Shown here one piece after another: positions 28,992-42,911 of a stretch of DNA of 64,000 nt. Origin of the DNA: Rachycentron canadum (lineage: Eukaryota; Chordata; Actinopteri; Carangiformes; Rachycentridae). The notes beneath the pieces were generated by a model that saw nothing but the letters and a program-made list of their open reading frames with translations, made no database searches and was not told the origin of the DNA. The first letter of the stretch is position 1. The number at the start of each line of letters is the position of its first letter. The stretch is from NCBI GenBank assembly GCA_038496675.1, contig CM076648.1, forward strand, positions 12,361,152 to 12,425,151, written 5' to 3'. A program made the position numbers and the translations under genes.

Positions 28992-30214
28992 CTAGCAGTG
29001 ATTTCCAGAAGTCAGTCTTCTTTCTCTCACATTAGTGACTCGTGAGGTGGATGCTTTGCTCCCCTCTGGTGGACTGGAGGTAAACTACACTTATTACAGC
29101 CTCTCATGGACTCTATATCAATGTTTATGTACAGTCTGTATATTTTACTAATGACCCTTTTTCCACCGGGGACAACGAAAAGGGCACAACACTGGTGTGA
29201 ACATGCTAATTTTCTCTCATTACCCTCTGTCAGAGCCCTCAAAACACTGCAGAAACAATTGATGCCTTTCTTCTCTTCATATACTAAAAAGAAAATAAAA
29301 AACAGCCCACCACCTTACCTTACTCTTGGCTTTCAACCGTACTTCAAGGCCTTCCCCAGGAGCCTTCTTAGCATCACTTTTCTTTTTTGGTCAATAGTTA
29401 GAACATCTCAGCTTCTTTGGAGCATGAACTCACTCATCAGTTTTTGGCTCCTTAATACTAGGCTGTATTTCCTATTATATTAGTGCTAGACATTGCCTGA
29501 TGTAACAAAGTCAGATATGTAGTGCTATTTTTGCACATAAATTGGAATCTGGAAACCTAAACCTAAAAAAATTAATTTAGATATTTTGTGAGACAAGTCC
29601 AAGGTTTGTCATCTGTGTTATTAAACAGACACCTCCGATCCATGGTGTGTCATTTGACCCATGACACCTCCATGAGGCTCAACAGTAGCAGACCTACTCA
29701 CAGTACACTGCACCTACACTTGGGCTTAAATATAGATTTGAACAACTCATGCCATCTTTACTCAAAATCCACCTGCACTCAGCACTTCTAAAACTGATGA
29801 CACACTCTTCATATCAACTTTAAAGCAGACTTTTACAGGATTGGTCCATTTGGGCAAATCTTCCTCCCTAGTATAATCCTTTATATATCAAGGGTACATG
29901 GCATCAGAAGTCATTAATTTAAAACAATTTACTTATACACGGCCTAAATGTGCCAGCATCATTTAGACCGTTTTAGAAAAAACTCAATACAATGTTGATT
30001 ACACACATTCATAAGCAGGACATTTGTATTCATATTGTACTCTTATTACTATATGCAAAGTAAATAGAAACAAACAACTCAATTTGTAGCAGTGAGGAAA
30101 ATAAACAGACCTAGAAAACCTGGGACAATAACTACAATGCTCTAAAATTTGTGGCTTATTTTAACAGACATTATTGGTACTACATGCTGAAAGAGAGATG
30201 ACAGAAATTCAGTT
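28992..30214. other. EXT2-DAGLA spacer
   Basis: Roughly 1.2 kb between the inferred EXT2 start and the inferred DAGLA poly(A) site. AT-rich, with no gene or repeat that I can name. Confidence 0.55.
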
Positions 30215-32709
30215 ATATTTTCATAGTTTGCAGTTTATTCCATTACAGGCAGGGCAGTGAGGGGGAGGGATTAAATACATTCTATTTGTGGGGCAGGAAA
30301 GGAGGGGATGCAAACCAGGTAAACATGGACAAGACATAGTTGAATTATTCTTCTTTCAATATAGACCAATTTGTAAATCTGCCAATAGTTTGAATAAATA
30401 ACTTTAAAATGAAATATTTTTTAATATATGTCAATACTGATATCTTTTATTATAGTCATTATCTCCATATTATATATTTGTTTTCTACATGACTCTATTG
30501 GAATTCATCTTTTTTTAGACATCTGCATAAATAATTACACATAGAAGATGGTGCTGTACACATCATGGTGGAAAGTTTTATAGTGCTTTCTTTCAGCAGT
30601 GTTTCGTGTATGAGCGCCGGCAAGCAAAGCCAGTGAATGCAGAAAACTGCTGGCCCAACCTTAGTGGATCTTGTGAGAGACTACTGGGACTGGCAGCATG
30701 ATTTGAGTAGTGTCAGACTCTTAATTGGCTGGAAATGTCTGCTGTGAGTAACCACAGCAAATCTTGTTCCAAATAGAAACTGTGAAGCTCACTATGGTGA
30801 CTCCAGGCTTGATGGTGGCGCTGCATCAAAGGTCACTGAGAACAGGCTGTCACTCTACAGCATGCCTCACCACTATGAAAGATTTGTAAAAAGAGCATAT
30901 TGACACCATGCCATTGGAGAATGTCACATACTTTTCCACTCGGACAGAAAAAAAGCTGAAATATATAACTCCTTAAATTTGGGAAAGTCTAAAAAAATTC
31001 CCCACACTGTCCCAAAAACTGAGATAAAAACCACTGACATCAAACCAATCAGTTGCAAGCGCAATAAGGATAATAATACCATCAAATATAGCAATAAAAG
31101 TGATATCAACATTGACAATAATAAATAATGCAAATTGTGAGCCACCTGTCACATCCATAGTGATATGGAAGATTGTATACCCCAGACAGTATCTATAATT
31201 GGCATACATAATGTTCAAGCCCATTTATTCATTCAGTCCAATCTCAAGGATGTTTGAGATGAACCAGATTAAAGGGAAGCAAACACCTTGACATCCAAGA
31301 TGACTGAGAGCACCTTGAGAATAAGAGAAATGATATCCTGGGACACGTTTAGAGTACACAGTTTGGTCCTGTCAGGTGACCTGGGCATTTAAAAAGCCTC
31401 TCAAAGGTTTGAGTTTACACATATGATCACGTCTGGACATGTTCAGAGCTTATTCACTCTGTCTTAATGACAAAACTTGTTATATACCAGCCATGCTACT
31501 CTGAGATGCATTAAGCATGCAGACCCTGACCTGGGTATGTTGCTAAAAGCTCTCCAAAGAGAAAGGTACAGTAGTTAAGAGATTAGGACTATTAGCAAGT
31601 TCATATTTGGGCCAAACCCAAGGTGCAGAGGTTGTGTTTTCAAAATGAAAGCCATGGCAGTGTTTTGAGGTCAGGATGACATCTTTTCTGTGGTGTTGCT
31701 GTGTAACAGTCTACATGGGATTCAATGGTATGGCTGTGGGGAGGAGACAATGAACTTAGCCTGTGTTTAAATAAAGCAATATCCATATACATATACAGAA
31801 TTACATCTCATAAATACATTTGGCAATACAATGTATTAAATTTTTTGGCAAAGGGGGCTAAATTGAGCAACATGATGTGTGCAAGAGTATTTAAATGTCA
31901 ATCTAAGTGGCTTAGTGACAATTTCTCTTCAAAAATAAAGAAAAAAAAATCTTCATGCACTATAAAGAGTAAACAAAAGACTCAAAAACATCCATAGGCG
32001 TCTGTAATAACTTTGTCACAATCACTAAATTTTTAAGACACGAATTCTCACCAATGTAACACACTTTCTCTCTATCTCTCGCTCTCTCTCTCAAAGTCAA
32101 AGTCTTTATAGACCTGAGGAACATTTTGTAATGTCTTCTCACTTCTATTGATTGACGAATATGTCCATCTTCACATTCCTGATTTTAAAAAACAAAACAA
32201 AATAAAATAAAATAAAAGCTGGACAAAATTTCCGGAGCTTCTGAGGGTGCAGGAAGTTGTACAGTACATCAACCCCAGATGATGTGCCTATGCTAACCTC
32301 TTCTACAGTGTTAGTTTTTGAATCCCTGCTCAGTTAACTATTCTCCCTTTGATTTTAAGTCAGGGAATGGATGTAATGCTGACATATCCCTATGTGGGTG
32401 AGACAACATTGTTTTGGAATGGCAACGTGAAGCTACAGTTATTTATATTCACCCAAAAGCAGCACAGCCCCCTGGCATGCAGAGAGAGGTATCTTTTTTC
32501 TTAGTCATTGCAATAGTGAGAAAATGCTATGAACAGCGTTCAAAGGGGACACCTGAAGAATGGAGATTGTGAGTTGATCAGTCAAGTTCTGTCATTGGAT
32601 CTCTGATGAGTGACTGCATTCCATTGCATGCATGTACTGTGATATGTTTTAAAATTTGGATGACTGCACCTCTCAATTTAGGGCAAAGGACATCAGTCTT
32701 AGAAGTACA
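30215..32709 (-). other. dagla: DAGLA 3' UTR
   Basis: Noncoding sequence following the DAGLA stop at 32710. AATAAA on the minus strand occurs at 31229-31224 and 30239-30234. The distal site gives a UTR of about 2.5 kb, in line with the long 3' UTR of mammalian DAGLA. The exact end is inferred. Confidence 0.5.
30234..30239 (-). terminator. dagla: candidate distal DAGLA poly(A) signal
   Basis: TTTATT on plus reads AATAAA on minus. A proximal alternative lies at 31224-31229. Confidence 0.4.
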
Positions 32710-33814
32710 CTACACCATAGATGATAGTGTGTTCTCTTCAGAGCAATGGCAAGGGGTAGATGTCCGTAGGGAGTGTATGGCTGGTGGGGCAACCTCACCA
32801 GGGGAAAGGTCGTTGAGCTCCTCAGACGATGAGAGAGGGAAGGAGGGTGACAAAGAGATGCCCGAAGACGGATCAGCAGATCCAGCAAAAGTGCGTGGGG
32901 GCTTGGGGACTAGATTTGGCTCTAGTGTTGCCCTGGCCAGAAGCTGTTTGTCATCCAACTGCTGTCCATCTCCGAGGCACTCACCTTGCCCAAAGGAACC
33001 TCGGCCTGACTCTGACTCCCCATCAGACAGCTCCAGAGGCGGTGAGCAGCTGCCATCCAGTCTGAATAGAGAGTCTAAGTACTGGGCAAACTCCAGCACT
33101 GCCTGGCTGGGATTTCCATTGGATAGTTGGGGTGGAGGAGAAGAAGCTGCTGGTTTGGTCTCTGCACTTAACTGTTTCTCTGCTGTTTCCAGGTCCCAAT
33201 CTTCCTTTTCTGTATTCATTGGTCTAGAACCAATTTGAGGGCTGAGAGGAGCATTAGGAGTGCTCCCTGGGCTGTACACACCAGGAATCTGTTGGTGATC
33301 CCCATCAGGAAGCATTTTTGGGTTGGCATTAAGCTCTGGCTCAACAGGCTGAGCCAAGATGCTCTGGTTTTGCAGAGCTGGGGAATGGTGTCCACTGTAG
33401 CGAGGTGTGGCGGGAGATAGCCGCATGGGGTACTCCGGCGTGGATCTGGATTCCAGTGGGGTAAAGAAGGGCCCCACCTCACCCAGGTGCTCTGGTGTTG
33501 CTTGGCAGAGGCAGTCAGCTGCCAGTAATTCAGTGCGAGAGCTGAGAGATGGGTTCTCCTCTGGGATTGGAGCATCCAAAGGGAATGGGAGGCTACCCAG
33601 CATTGGTGAACCCCTTAGTGCTGCTGAGGAACGCCGGGAGTCCAGGCTATAGAGGGATTCGGCGTCTGAGAGACTCTCCATGACAGCCAGCGGTGCTTTG
33701 CGGTCCCTCAGTTCCACTGCCAAGCGCTCTCGTGCTCCACGTAACACTACAGGCACTGGGGGAGGAGGGCACTCAGAGAAACCATCCAGAGATATTTCAG
33801 ACTGGGCACATGAA
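32710..33814 (-). CDS. dagla: DAGLA last coding exon, regulatory C-terminal tail
   Basis: One 1105-nt exon encodes 367 residues, from SCAQSEISLDGFSE to the TAG at 32710-32712. Conserved blocks are MESLSDAESLYSLDSRRSS, IPEENPSLSSRTELLAAD, EPNLVPKPPRTFAGSADPSS and ISLSPSFPLSSSEEL. The region is Ser/Pro-rich and disordered in character. In mammals this tail is phosphorylated by CaMKII and binds Homer through PPxxF. The extreme C terminus differs from mammals, ending in TLSSMV, which looks like a class I PDZ ligand. Confidence 0.95.
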
Positions 33815-36800
33815 CTAGAGGAGAGGAGAAGAATGGGTTGGAGAGTAGTGACAGGGATAGGAGGGGAGAGGGGATCCAAAATACAAGACACACATGTAAA
33901 ACGGGTCAAAACAACTTACGGAGGGTTAAAGAAGGGAAAAACCGGAAAGTGTTAGTATTTAAACCATATCTAGATTCTACACACTATGTCAACACTAGTG
34001 AAACAATACAAAGATTAAAGAAAGAACAGAGAAAAGGAGAGACTGGGAGGCTAGGAGAGTAACCTAGTGCATATACTATGCTCTTGTATTAGCATCTAAT
34101 ACAGAGAGATAACATAATAACTCAACCATCACTACCAGGAGTTCACATTGACTTTGGACAGGGGCTAAACCAGAGAGGGCGTGGTGGGAACTGAATACTA
34201 CCATATGTTGCAACTGCTCTGTGGTCAGACAGCGTGCATGCGTGCATGAGAGAAGGGAGCACATTATAAAAAATTAGTATTGGCATGCTTTGCTTACCGT
34301 GACAATGGTTTTTGTCTTGTTTTTTAAACCAAACGAACAGACAGAAATGATAATTTTGAGAAAACAAAGTAGCAGTTAGTAGTAGTAGTATTGTTTAGTA
34401 CTGGCTAGATTATTAAAAGTAGACATGTCCTCATGATTAGCCCTACAGTTTAGGAAGAGTTTTTCTCCATATTTTAAGTTACAGGAGAAACTGAATATAC
34501 AGAGGATCAAATAATTTGTATTATATATTGTTTTAGGCTCCAACACACCCACAGTGGTGCTTGGTGTACTAACCGAACACTACTGTTCCTGCGGTGGTGG
34601 GTTGTAGGCGTCGGTTGCTGAGAAGTTGTTGATGTATCCATGAACATGGTCTCGGGGTTCAAGTCCACTTCTGTGGGGCTCACCATGATCTTAGCTGCTG
34701 ACAGCAAAGCTGTTTTCCCTTTATTGTAGTTCTCCAGCACCTGCAAGAAACACAAAGGTATACAGAGAGATGTGACTTGATTGGCAAAGGTATGATGAGA
34801 GCAAGAGAGCAGGGAAGATGTGTGTTAGGACTGAATGGAATAATAACTGCAGAACGATACACAATCTCAGTACTGCACCAGAAAAAAACAAATATCCCCA
34901 ATCTGATATTGAAAGGTATAACTCTATTAGCGCTGCACAAAAGCAACAGACATTCAAAAACATTTTTTACGTTTTTGTTGTTTTTTGTTTTCCAAGCCAG
35001 TTGCAAAAAAATAAAAAATAAACACACAGGCACACACACATTTACTAATCTGAGAAACAGAAGAAATATGTAAAAGTTTTTTTCTATATAAAAGCTAGGT
35101 TTACATATTGATAAATGAACAATTGATCGTTACATGGACAAGATCACGATTGTCTGGCTATGTATTTGGATCACCCTTAGTAAGATCTATATTTAAGTTC
35201 AGATACATCTATCATTATAGGGATGAAAAGCTCAGTTTAGTTCAAAGAAGTGTAATCTAAAGGTGATCTTACCCCTACTCCATCTGACATTAAACACCCA
35301 CAATCGAGCCATGACAAGTACAAACTAAGACCCACAGTATAATAAAGAATAGCAAACCATATGACAGCTGTATATGTATCTATTAATGCATTTAAGAAAA
35401 CCCTGTCCCACAAAATTTTTTATTGCATTGTGTTAATGTGTTAAGATTGTAAGGAACACAAACTGCAATGGCAAATCACATCAACACACAATTACATATA
35501 CTTGTTAACTTTAATGGGTTGGTGGAAGCACATTGTGAACGACAAGACAACACATAAAACAACATAGTACTTGTGACAATGGAACATAAAATAGCAAAAC
35601 TAAATGAAAATTAATGTAAACAAATTAAGTTAAAATGCCATTAAATTAACATGTGTAGTATGTTTGGGTTATGCACATGGTTATTGCTCATAAATGAAAA
35701 CATGACAATGTTACACAGATGAACTTGACCAATGTTACTTGAGGACAAGATTGCTGCAATTGATAAATGACAACAAATATTTGGCACCATAACAAGACTA
35801 AACATATCACCTGCAGTTGTATACACAACAACCAAGATATTATCACAAAAAATCTAGACACAATGAATCAGGAGACTACAGCCCATGGAGGTAAAGTTAT
35901 GTTTGCAGTTAATATTTTTGCGTTGTGCAATGGAGTTTTTCATTGTGCATTATTGTACTGCAATCTCTAAACAGTACAATAGCCATACAGTAATAAGACA
36001 TATATAAATTATGAAATCATCATGACAAACCATTATAAAATGCACAATAGAGGACATATAAAATAAAATTCCAGTTTCAGTCGCTCCACTGTACCAAGTC
36101 CATAATAAGAGGAAATTAGAAATTTGTCAGATTCATTGAGCAGCAATTTTACAGCAGAGTGGTTGAGCTGTTCCCTCTTGTTACTCCATCTGCTGCTGAT
36201 GAGTAATTGACAGTTCCTTGAAGGGATTATGATTGAGGAAAAGCTGAATATGTGCTTTCAAAAAGAAAAGAGGGAAAAGAAATCCTGCGAGAAGAGCTGT
36301 AGCTACTGAAAAACCCAGCCAAGAAGGAAGAAAGAGCAGTTAATGTGAAAGAAATTAGGTTACCATGGAAACTTTGTGAATACAAAGACGACTTGTTAGC
36401 TTGAGGAACAGGGTTAGCAAGTTCATGCCACAACACTTGACCAAATGTACCGTAGCTGTGAGAGGAATGAAAGAGAATGAAAGGCTGAATTAAGGAAAGC
36501 TGGAAGAAGAATCTCATTACCAAGAGAAAAGAGTGGAGGTGGGTTTGGACTCGTCATACAAGGTTGTAAAACGATATTTTTAATTCTTTTGACTTAATGG
36601 TTAAGGTTACAGAGATTGTACTGTTATATACACACCATAAACCTAAGATGTGCTCCAATAGCTATTTAAAATTACCACCTTGACTTGTTGCCACTTTGAT
36701 GTGCCAGCTTCCTACTTTTCTTGAAACGCCTTTTCAAGGCTTCAGTCAACTTGCCTGGACTTGTTGCATCCAGCCACCAGCTTATGTGCAAGTGGAAAGA

Positions 36801-39800
36801 ACAATGATGCTAGAGGGAAGGCTCAATGGCAATGGAGAACGATTACTCAGTTTCCTCAACTGCTATACCAGTTAAGTTGCTTTGCAGGCTTGTTTGGTTT
36901 CTTTTTGTGGAGGAAATCGCAGACTCTCTCCACCTTGTCTCATCAGTCTTCTTCTTCATGGGCATGAAGTCACTTCATCTTAGTCTCACCACTCATACTC
37001 ACAGTATTAATAGGACTAGGAGCAATAGATGTGCTGACAATGACTTATAAGTGCAGACATCACTATTTTTTAAGTGTTAAGATGCTGAGTGTCATTAAGT
37101 CTGGATTGGAGAATCAGAAGGACTGTTTGGCACTTGTAAACCACAGACCTTGTCTTTTTCAGAAAGAGAAGTAACAATCACATCAACACAAGGGGGAGAG
37201 TTGGGTGGGTCTGAGTGTTTATGGTGGAATGCATGAATCATCTTCAAATGAAAGCACTCCACAGTGGGGGTCAGAAGGAGTGTCATCAAGTGAAGGAACA
37301 GACACCGAGCACTTCTGTGGGACAGAAGTACAGTCTGACAGAGGAGGAGGATAAAGAACAACAGACTCTGCATCTAAAAGAGAGGGAAAAGTGGCAGCAG
37401 TCAGAGAGACAGAGACAGGCTCAGTCTCTGTGAGGGAAGCAGTGCAAGACGAATCTTTGTGGGCGGGAAAGGAGGAATCGGGAGGAAGAGGACTAGAGTT
37501 TAATTCTGTTTGTGTGGTTATGAACACATTGGTACTGCAGGCAGGTTGACTGACTTCCAGTTCCTCTGGTTCCAAGTTTTCCTGCTCAGACAGGGGACAA
37601 AATGGTTCCAGCACCTGCAGAAACACCAGAGGTATCATACTACAGACTAGGCACAGCAGACGTGAACACAGACCAAACACAGAGAGGACCAAACTGCAGC
37701 CACAAGAAAGTGCAATCCCAAGGGTGAAGCTGTCACGTGCAAACATACACATTAACACCCTGTTATCAGAACAGATGTTCAATATGCTCAAAGAGACCAG
37801 AGAACACCAGGAAACCAAGCAGGAGTGAACAGTCACCGTGCTTTAAACCAGAGCAAAGTGGAGAAAAGGTGTGTTCAGTTGCAGGTTAATGATGAGTCGC
37901 ATGCCTCAATCTTCCCAAACGGCCCCAAAAAAAAAATACTCAACTGTACGTTAAAGGGAAACACCACTGAATGTCAATCATGAGGTGGGTAGATTCAAAT
38001 GCCAGTGAAGGTATCTTACTTGTAATGAGAGTAATGACATTTGTAGACCCAAGCGTAGATGAATATATAACATTTATATGAGTTAGATAGCTATTGGATG
38101 TTGTTGTTTTCATTTTAAGAGAAAATTTTTTGAAAGCATCAGGTTCAAGTTTTTTCCAAAAATATATAGTGGATCAGAATTAATTTTGGGTTCTTTCAAT
38201 GACTATTGCAAATATTTTCAGTTTTTTACACTGATCTAGTCAAACCACAGCGACCTAGCTGGAGTTCAGGGATTTAAAAATATAACATTACAACCGAAAC
38301 AACAACAAAATTCAGGCACTGGTCAGTAGCGTTAGTTAATTATGTTTAGACTTGTTTCTTATCTGAGAGTAAAAACATGTCAATTTGAAATAGTGGTATC
38401 CCCCTCTATGAACAATTGTTGAAAATATTTGTAAATGCATCTGCATTTCTTTCATAGTTCAAGACAATTCAAACACTCACATATTCATCAACCATCAATT
38501 CAGTTGGAGGAACAAGATTTAAAAGCCACCTCACCATCATTTCAACCATCATTCATCTGCATGCACGCAAATACAACAGACCTTGTTTAGACCCTCCATC
38601 ACCATGTGGGGCATGTGCTCATTAAGCATGGCGGGTGATATGATGACCTCATCGAAGGCTTTGTTGTCCCCCCACAGAGCTGAGTAGGTCGGCTCTTCCT
38701 GGCCGCAGCTACACAGATGTAAAGAGAGAGAAAGTCTGTCAATCGCAGCAAAAGACGAGGTGACCACACATGTTGAACACACAGATTAAGCTCACCAGCT
38801 GTGTACAACAAACTATTGAATGACTCAATGTACAGCAAGAAGAGGAAGAACGGCAAAAGAAGAGAAGAGGGTGGAAAAGTGCGTAAATGATGCTGCACTT
38901 CAGCCACATGATGGACAGATTCGATAGCTGCATGAACAAGCAGGTGCATAGGTGTGTCTTAAACATTTCTTATGCGAATTCCCACACTGTGCAAAATACC
39001 AAACAAGCAGGCATGAAAGTGTTCAAGTACAAAAAACAGGAGGATTATAAAATAAAATGATGTTGGACACTGCAGCAGAGAGTGCAAACAGAAGAATAGG
39101 GCATTACCGCCCCACCCACACTATTGCAAATATGCAGTGTATGCCTTTTTCCACAGAGCTGCCAGTTCTTTTATGTCACAGGTGTGAAACAAATGTAAGA
39201 TTTGGTTTGAGGTAACAGTGTCCACGCATCAGTTACACAACACTTGAAAACTGGAGTTGTATTGTAAAAAAAAATGTATGTTTTTGTACAAAGACAAGCT
39301 TTAACTGCCAGTACCATTTAACTGATGATTGATCTCACTTGTGGAATCTGCACCACACACAGTAGCAATGAAGAACAACATTTGGGGATGTGATTGCAGT
39401 AATCCACCCACAGCTTTCAAATCAATTTTCTCACCATGTCTCTGGAGGATGGTTGTGCACCACATGGATGATTCTGCCAGGAGGGTAGAGGGGAGTGGAG
39501 GCTGAAAGGGCAATGCTGAGGTCGCTGGGGTGGAGCCACAGGCGACTGCTGGGGGGTGCTGCCGGCTGAGACTGAGGGTCCTCATCCTCTAGTGGAAGCT
39601 CTGATTTAGGGATGCATTTGGTGCCTCCCGCAATGATCCTCCACTGTTGCGAAGAAAAATGTATTATGTTACATAACACATCTGCATCTAAATTTATCTG
39701 CTGTATATTGTATGTTTTTCTGCAACAGCCAGGGGTTATCTCAATGGTGCTTCAATTACAGAGATAACTGCAGTGGTGTGAAAGGTTGTGAGGAAGCATG

Positions 39801-42800
39801 CGGTTTATTTTAAATCAGCCATAGCAAAACTTGGAATATCCAGCAGACCTGTGATGCTGCTGGGTTTACTTTGTTGACTTTGACAGGTGAGAATCCAAAT
39901 ATCTTGTGATACTATTGAATCATTTATCAGTATTTGCACAGTAGAGGTGTTTTGAGAGCCTATAAGGCATTTCCTAACATAATTGCGAGACAACACAGCT
40001 TGTTCTTGGCAACACAATCCTTTACTTTTCTTTTTGATGCCTTTGTCATAAGATTAAGTCACCTTTGGCTTGTTACTTTTCTGTAGGACTTCCAGAAGGT
40101 GGCGTCGGAAACCCTCCAATTGAGAAAGGCCAAGCCTATGACAGACAAGAGTCAGGTATGGTAATTGTGGTACAACTGCAGCAAAGTGCAGTTAATCACA
40201 GAATATTACATATAGTAGAAGAAATACCTTGGTACCAGGTCTTTTCCTAATACCACAGATGTTACAAACTCTTTGGAGTACTCCATGGCATCCTCACTGG
40301 GTAAATAGAAGAAAGTTCAGTTTTGTTAACAGAGAATAAAATGTGAACTAAGAGGAAACTAAGTTCTCCATAGACATTTCCAAATTAAATCAAATTGACA
40401 TGTTTTAATACAACACCTAGGTCACATATTTAGGGATTTTTTTATCTAAACATATGCACAAAATGGGTCACAAATGCTTTTAATAAAATATTGGAAATGA
40501 TGGAAGAGAAATAAGGAAAAGAAACAAAAATTGAAAACAAAATCAGAACCTACAAAAAAATAGAAACCGTGGTCTTCAGTGGGGCCTTTGATAACTATAG
40601 ATTAAAGTTTTGAAGACAGAGTACATCATAACATACAATGTTCATCCATTGTAACCAGTGTGTACTCCCAGGAGAATGGGTATTTTTCTGTAGAATAATG
40701 CTTCTTCAGTAGAAGCATGCCACTTGTCAATCACCTGATATACATCAATCAAAGACATTAAACATCTTTAAGATAAACTTGTCAAAAGTATTTGTACAAA
40801 GGATTAACTCTCATCGTGTATGTGCTGATAAAGATAGTTGATATATTAAAGAAAAACCTACATTAAGGCAAGGCAAGGCAATTTTATTTGTATAGCCCAT
40901 TTTTACAAACAGTTTGTCTCAAAGGGCTTTACATAGCATCATAACAACATCCTCTGCCCTTAGACCCTCACATCGACTGAGGAAAAACTCAAAACAAAAA
41001 CCCTTTTAACAGGGAAAAAAAAGAGAAACCTCATGGTGAGCAACAGAGGAGGGATTCCTCACCCAGGACGGGCAGACGTGCAATGGATGTTGTATACAGA
41101 CAAGAAACCAGGTAACAATACAGAATATGCACATATGGAAATGGTGTGCAGGAGCTAATGAAAGCAGTGGTGCTGGCAGGAGATTTCAGAGATTCTACAA
41201 TCTCTGAACTCCACTCAAAAGATGAAACACCAACCTTTTGAAAATTGTTCCTTCTTTTGGTGTTTGATGATAGTGGGGGTGATCCAAAATCTACCACAGG
41301 TAGTTCAGTTAGGCTGGGATCTCATGACTGTTAAATGATTTGAGTAATTTTCATACAAACCTTTCAGTTACCCTTGGTATCTTGTGTGAAAGTATTTGCA
41401 TGTTTCTCTGCTCATTAGTTGTTGTTGAGAAATTAATTTGCCTTGACTTCAATTAAATGCCACAAGTGCACTGCAGCATATAGTAATCTCTGGGTACAGA
41501 CTCTTTTTAGCATGATTTGCATAGTAAACAGTTCACATTGCAGCCACCTGCATGGCAGACTGTTAGATATTGTTCTAGTATGAACAGTTTAATGAACCCT
41601 GAACCAGTGGACCATACATTTACTGCCATCTGAACTAAAAATACAAATGAAAGTTTAAACCACAGGTATACATGTATACATGCCCAAAAACACTTTCAGG
41701 TCCCTTATGATTTCTCTATATTCTCCTTTTAGACTGGTGGAATGGGTTATCTCAAATAAATCAAGATATTTTAGCTCTTCTGGCTTCATGGCCATTCTCT
41801 CTACCTGGGCATATGGCAGGTCTACCACTGCTTGGCTTTGTTTGAAAAATATTTACACACATTTCTATAATAAGAACATCATTTCTAAGCATTACAATTC
41901 TGTTCTGGAGACTTGTAGCCTCTAGGGTTTTACTGAGATTATCAAATAGGAAGGAAAACATATTCTATTAAACTACACCACACAAAAAACTCATGACATG
42001 ACTGACATGTATAATCTCTAGTGTAAAACCAGAAAGGAACTTTTATAATGAACGGAAATTTCACAGCTCTACTTAGCAAAAATATTTACATTAGGTCTGG
42101 TATAACAGGTTCAGGACTGATGTGCACTTAAAAGCTACAGAGCCTACAGGTCTCAGGTTAACAGTGGTGACCTGGTTGTAACCTGCAGCCTGTGATAGCA
42201 ATCTGGTATAAAACATGCGTGACTTTTATAAACATATGCACAGCTTTTAATAACTTCCTCCACAATGTACTAAAATTGAATGACTGATCTTCTCCTGTAT
42301 GGCCATTTTATATACAACAACCACAGACAGACTCACCTTAGAAGGCCACCAGGTGGAGAGTAAGAGTAGCAGTGAAGTGTGGGGTACTGAGGTCTCAGCA
42401 GGAAGGAGAGGATAGCAGCAGTGCCTGCACCAAGAGAATGTCCCACTATCACCAGCCCATAGTGCATGGTGCCCTTGCTCTGTGTGAGACAGCCAGAGTC
42501 ATTACACTCACAACTGCACATTGTTAACAGTTAACATTAAACCAATTACCTCTAGTGCTTTTTGTAGAAGAATTCTTTGTATGCAGTGGGGTTAGGGAGT
42601 ATTGCATAGACAAAAGACTACAGTAGTGTTAATACAAATTATAGACAATGCACCTCATTGAGTTGGTCATTCTTTAGACAGTATACTAAGTCATGTACCA
42701 AGTCTCTTCCAAAGGCTTGTGACAAGATCATTTCCTGCTCCAGTTTCTTCTTAATGTATTCTGCTGAGTAAACCATCCCCTGAGAGTGGAAAGAAACAGA

Positions 42801-42873
42801 AAGGGATAAATTGGGAGGAGTGAGAGAGAGAAAGAAATATGCACATGAAGGCTGGACATGAGTTGATGCAGCC

Positions 42874-42911
<38 letters not shown>

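Noticed and set aside
32606..33238. 210-codon plus-strand open frame
   Set aside because: It is antisense to the conserved last DAGLA exon, whose minus-strand translation clearly matches the family.
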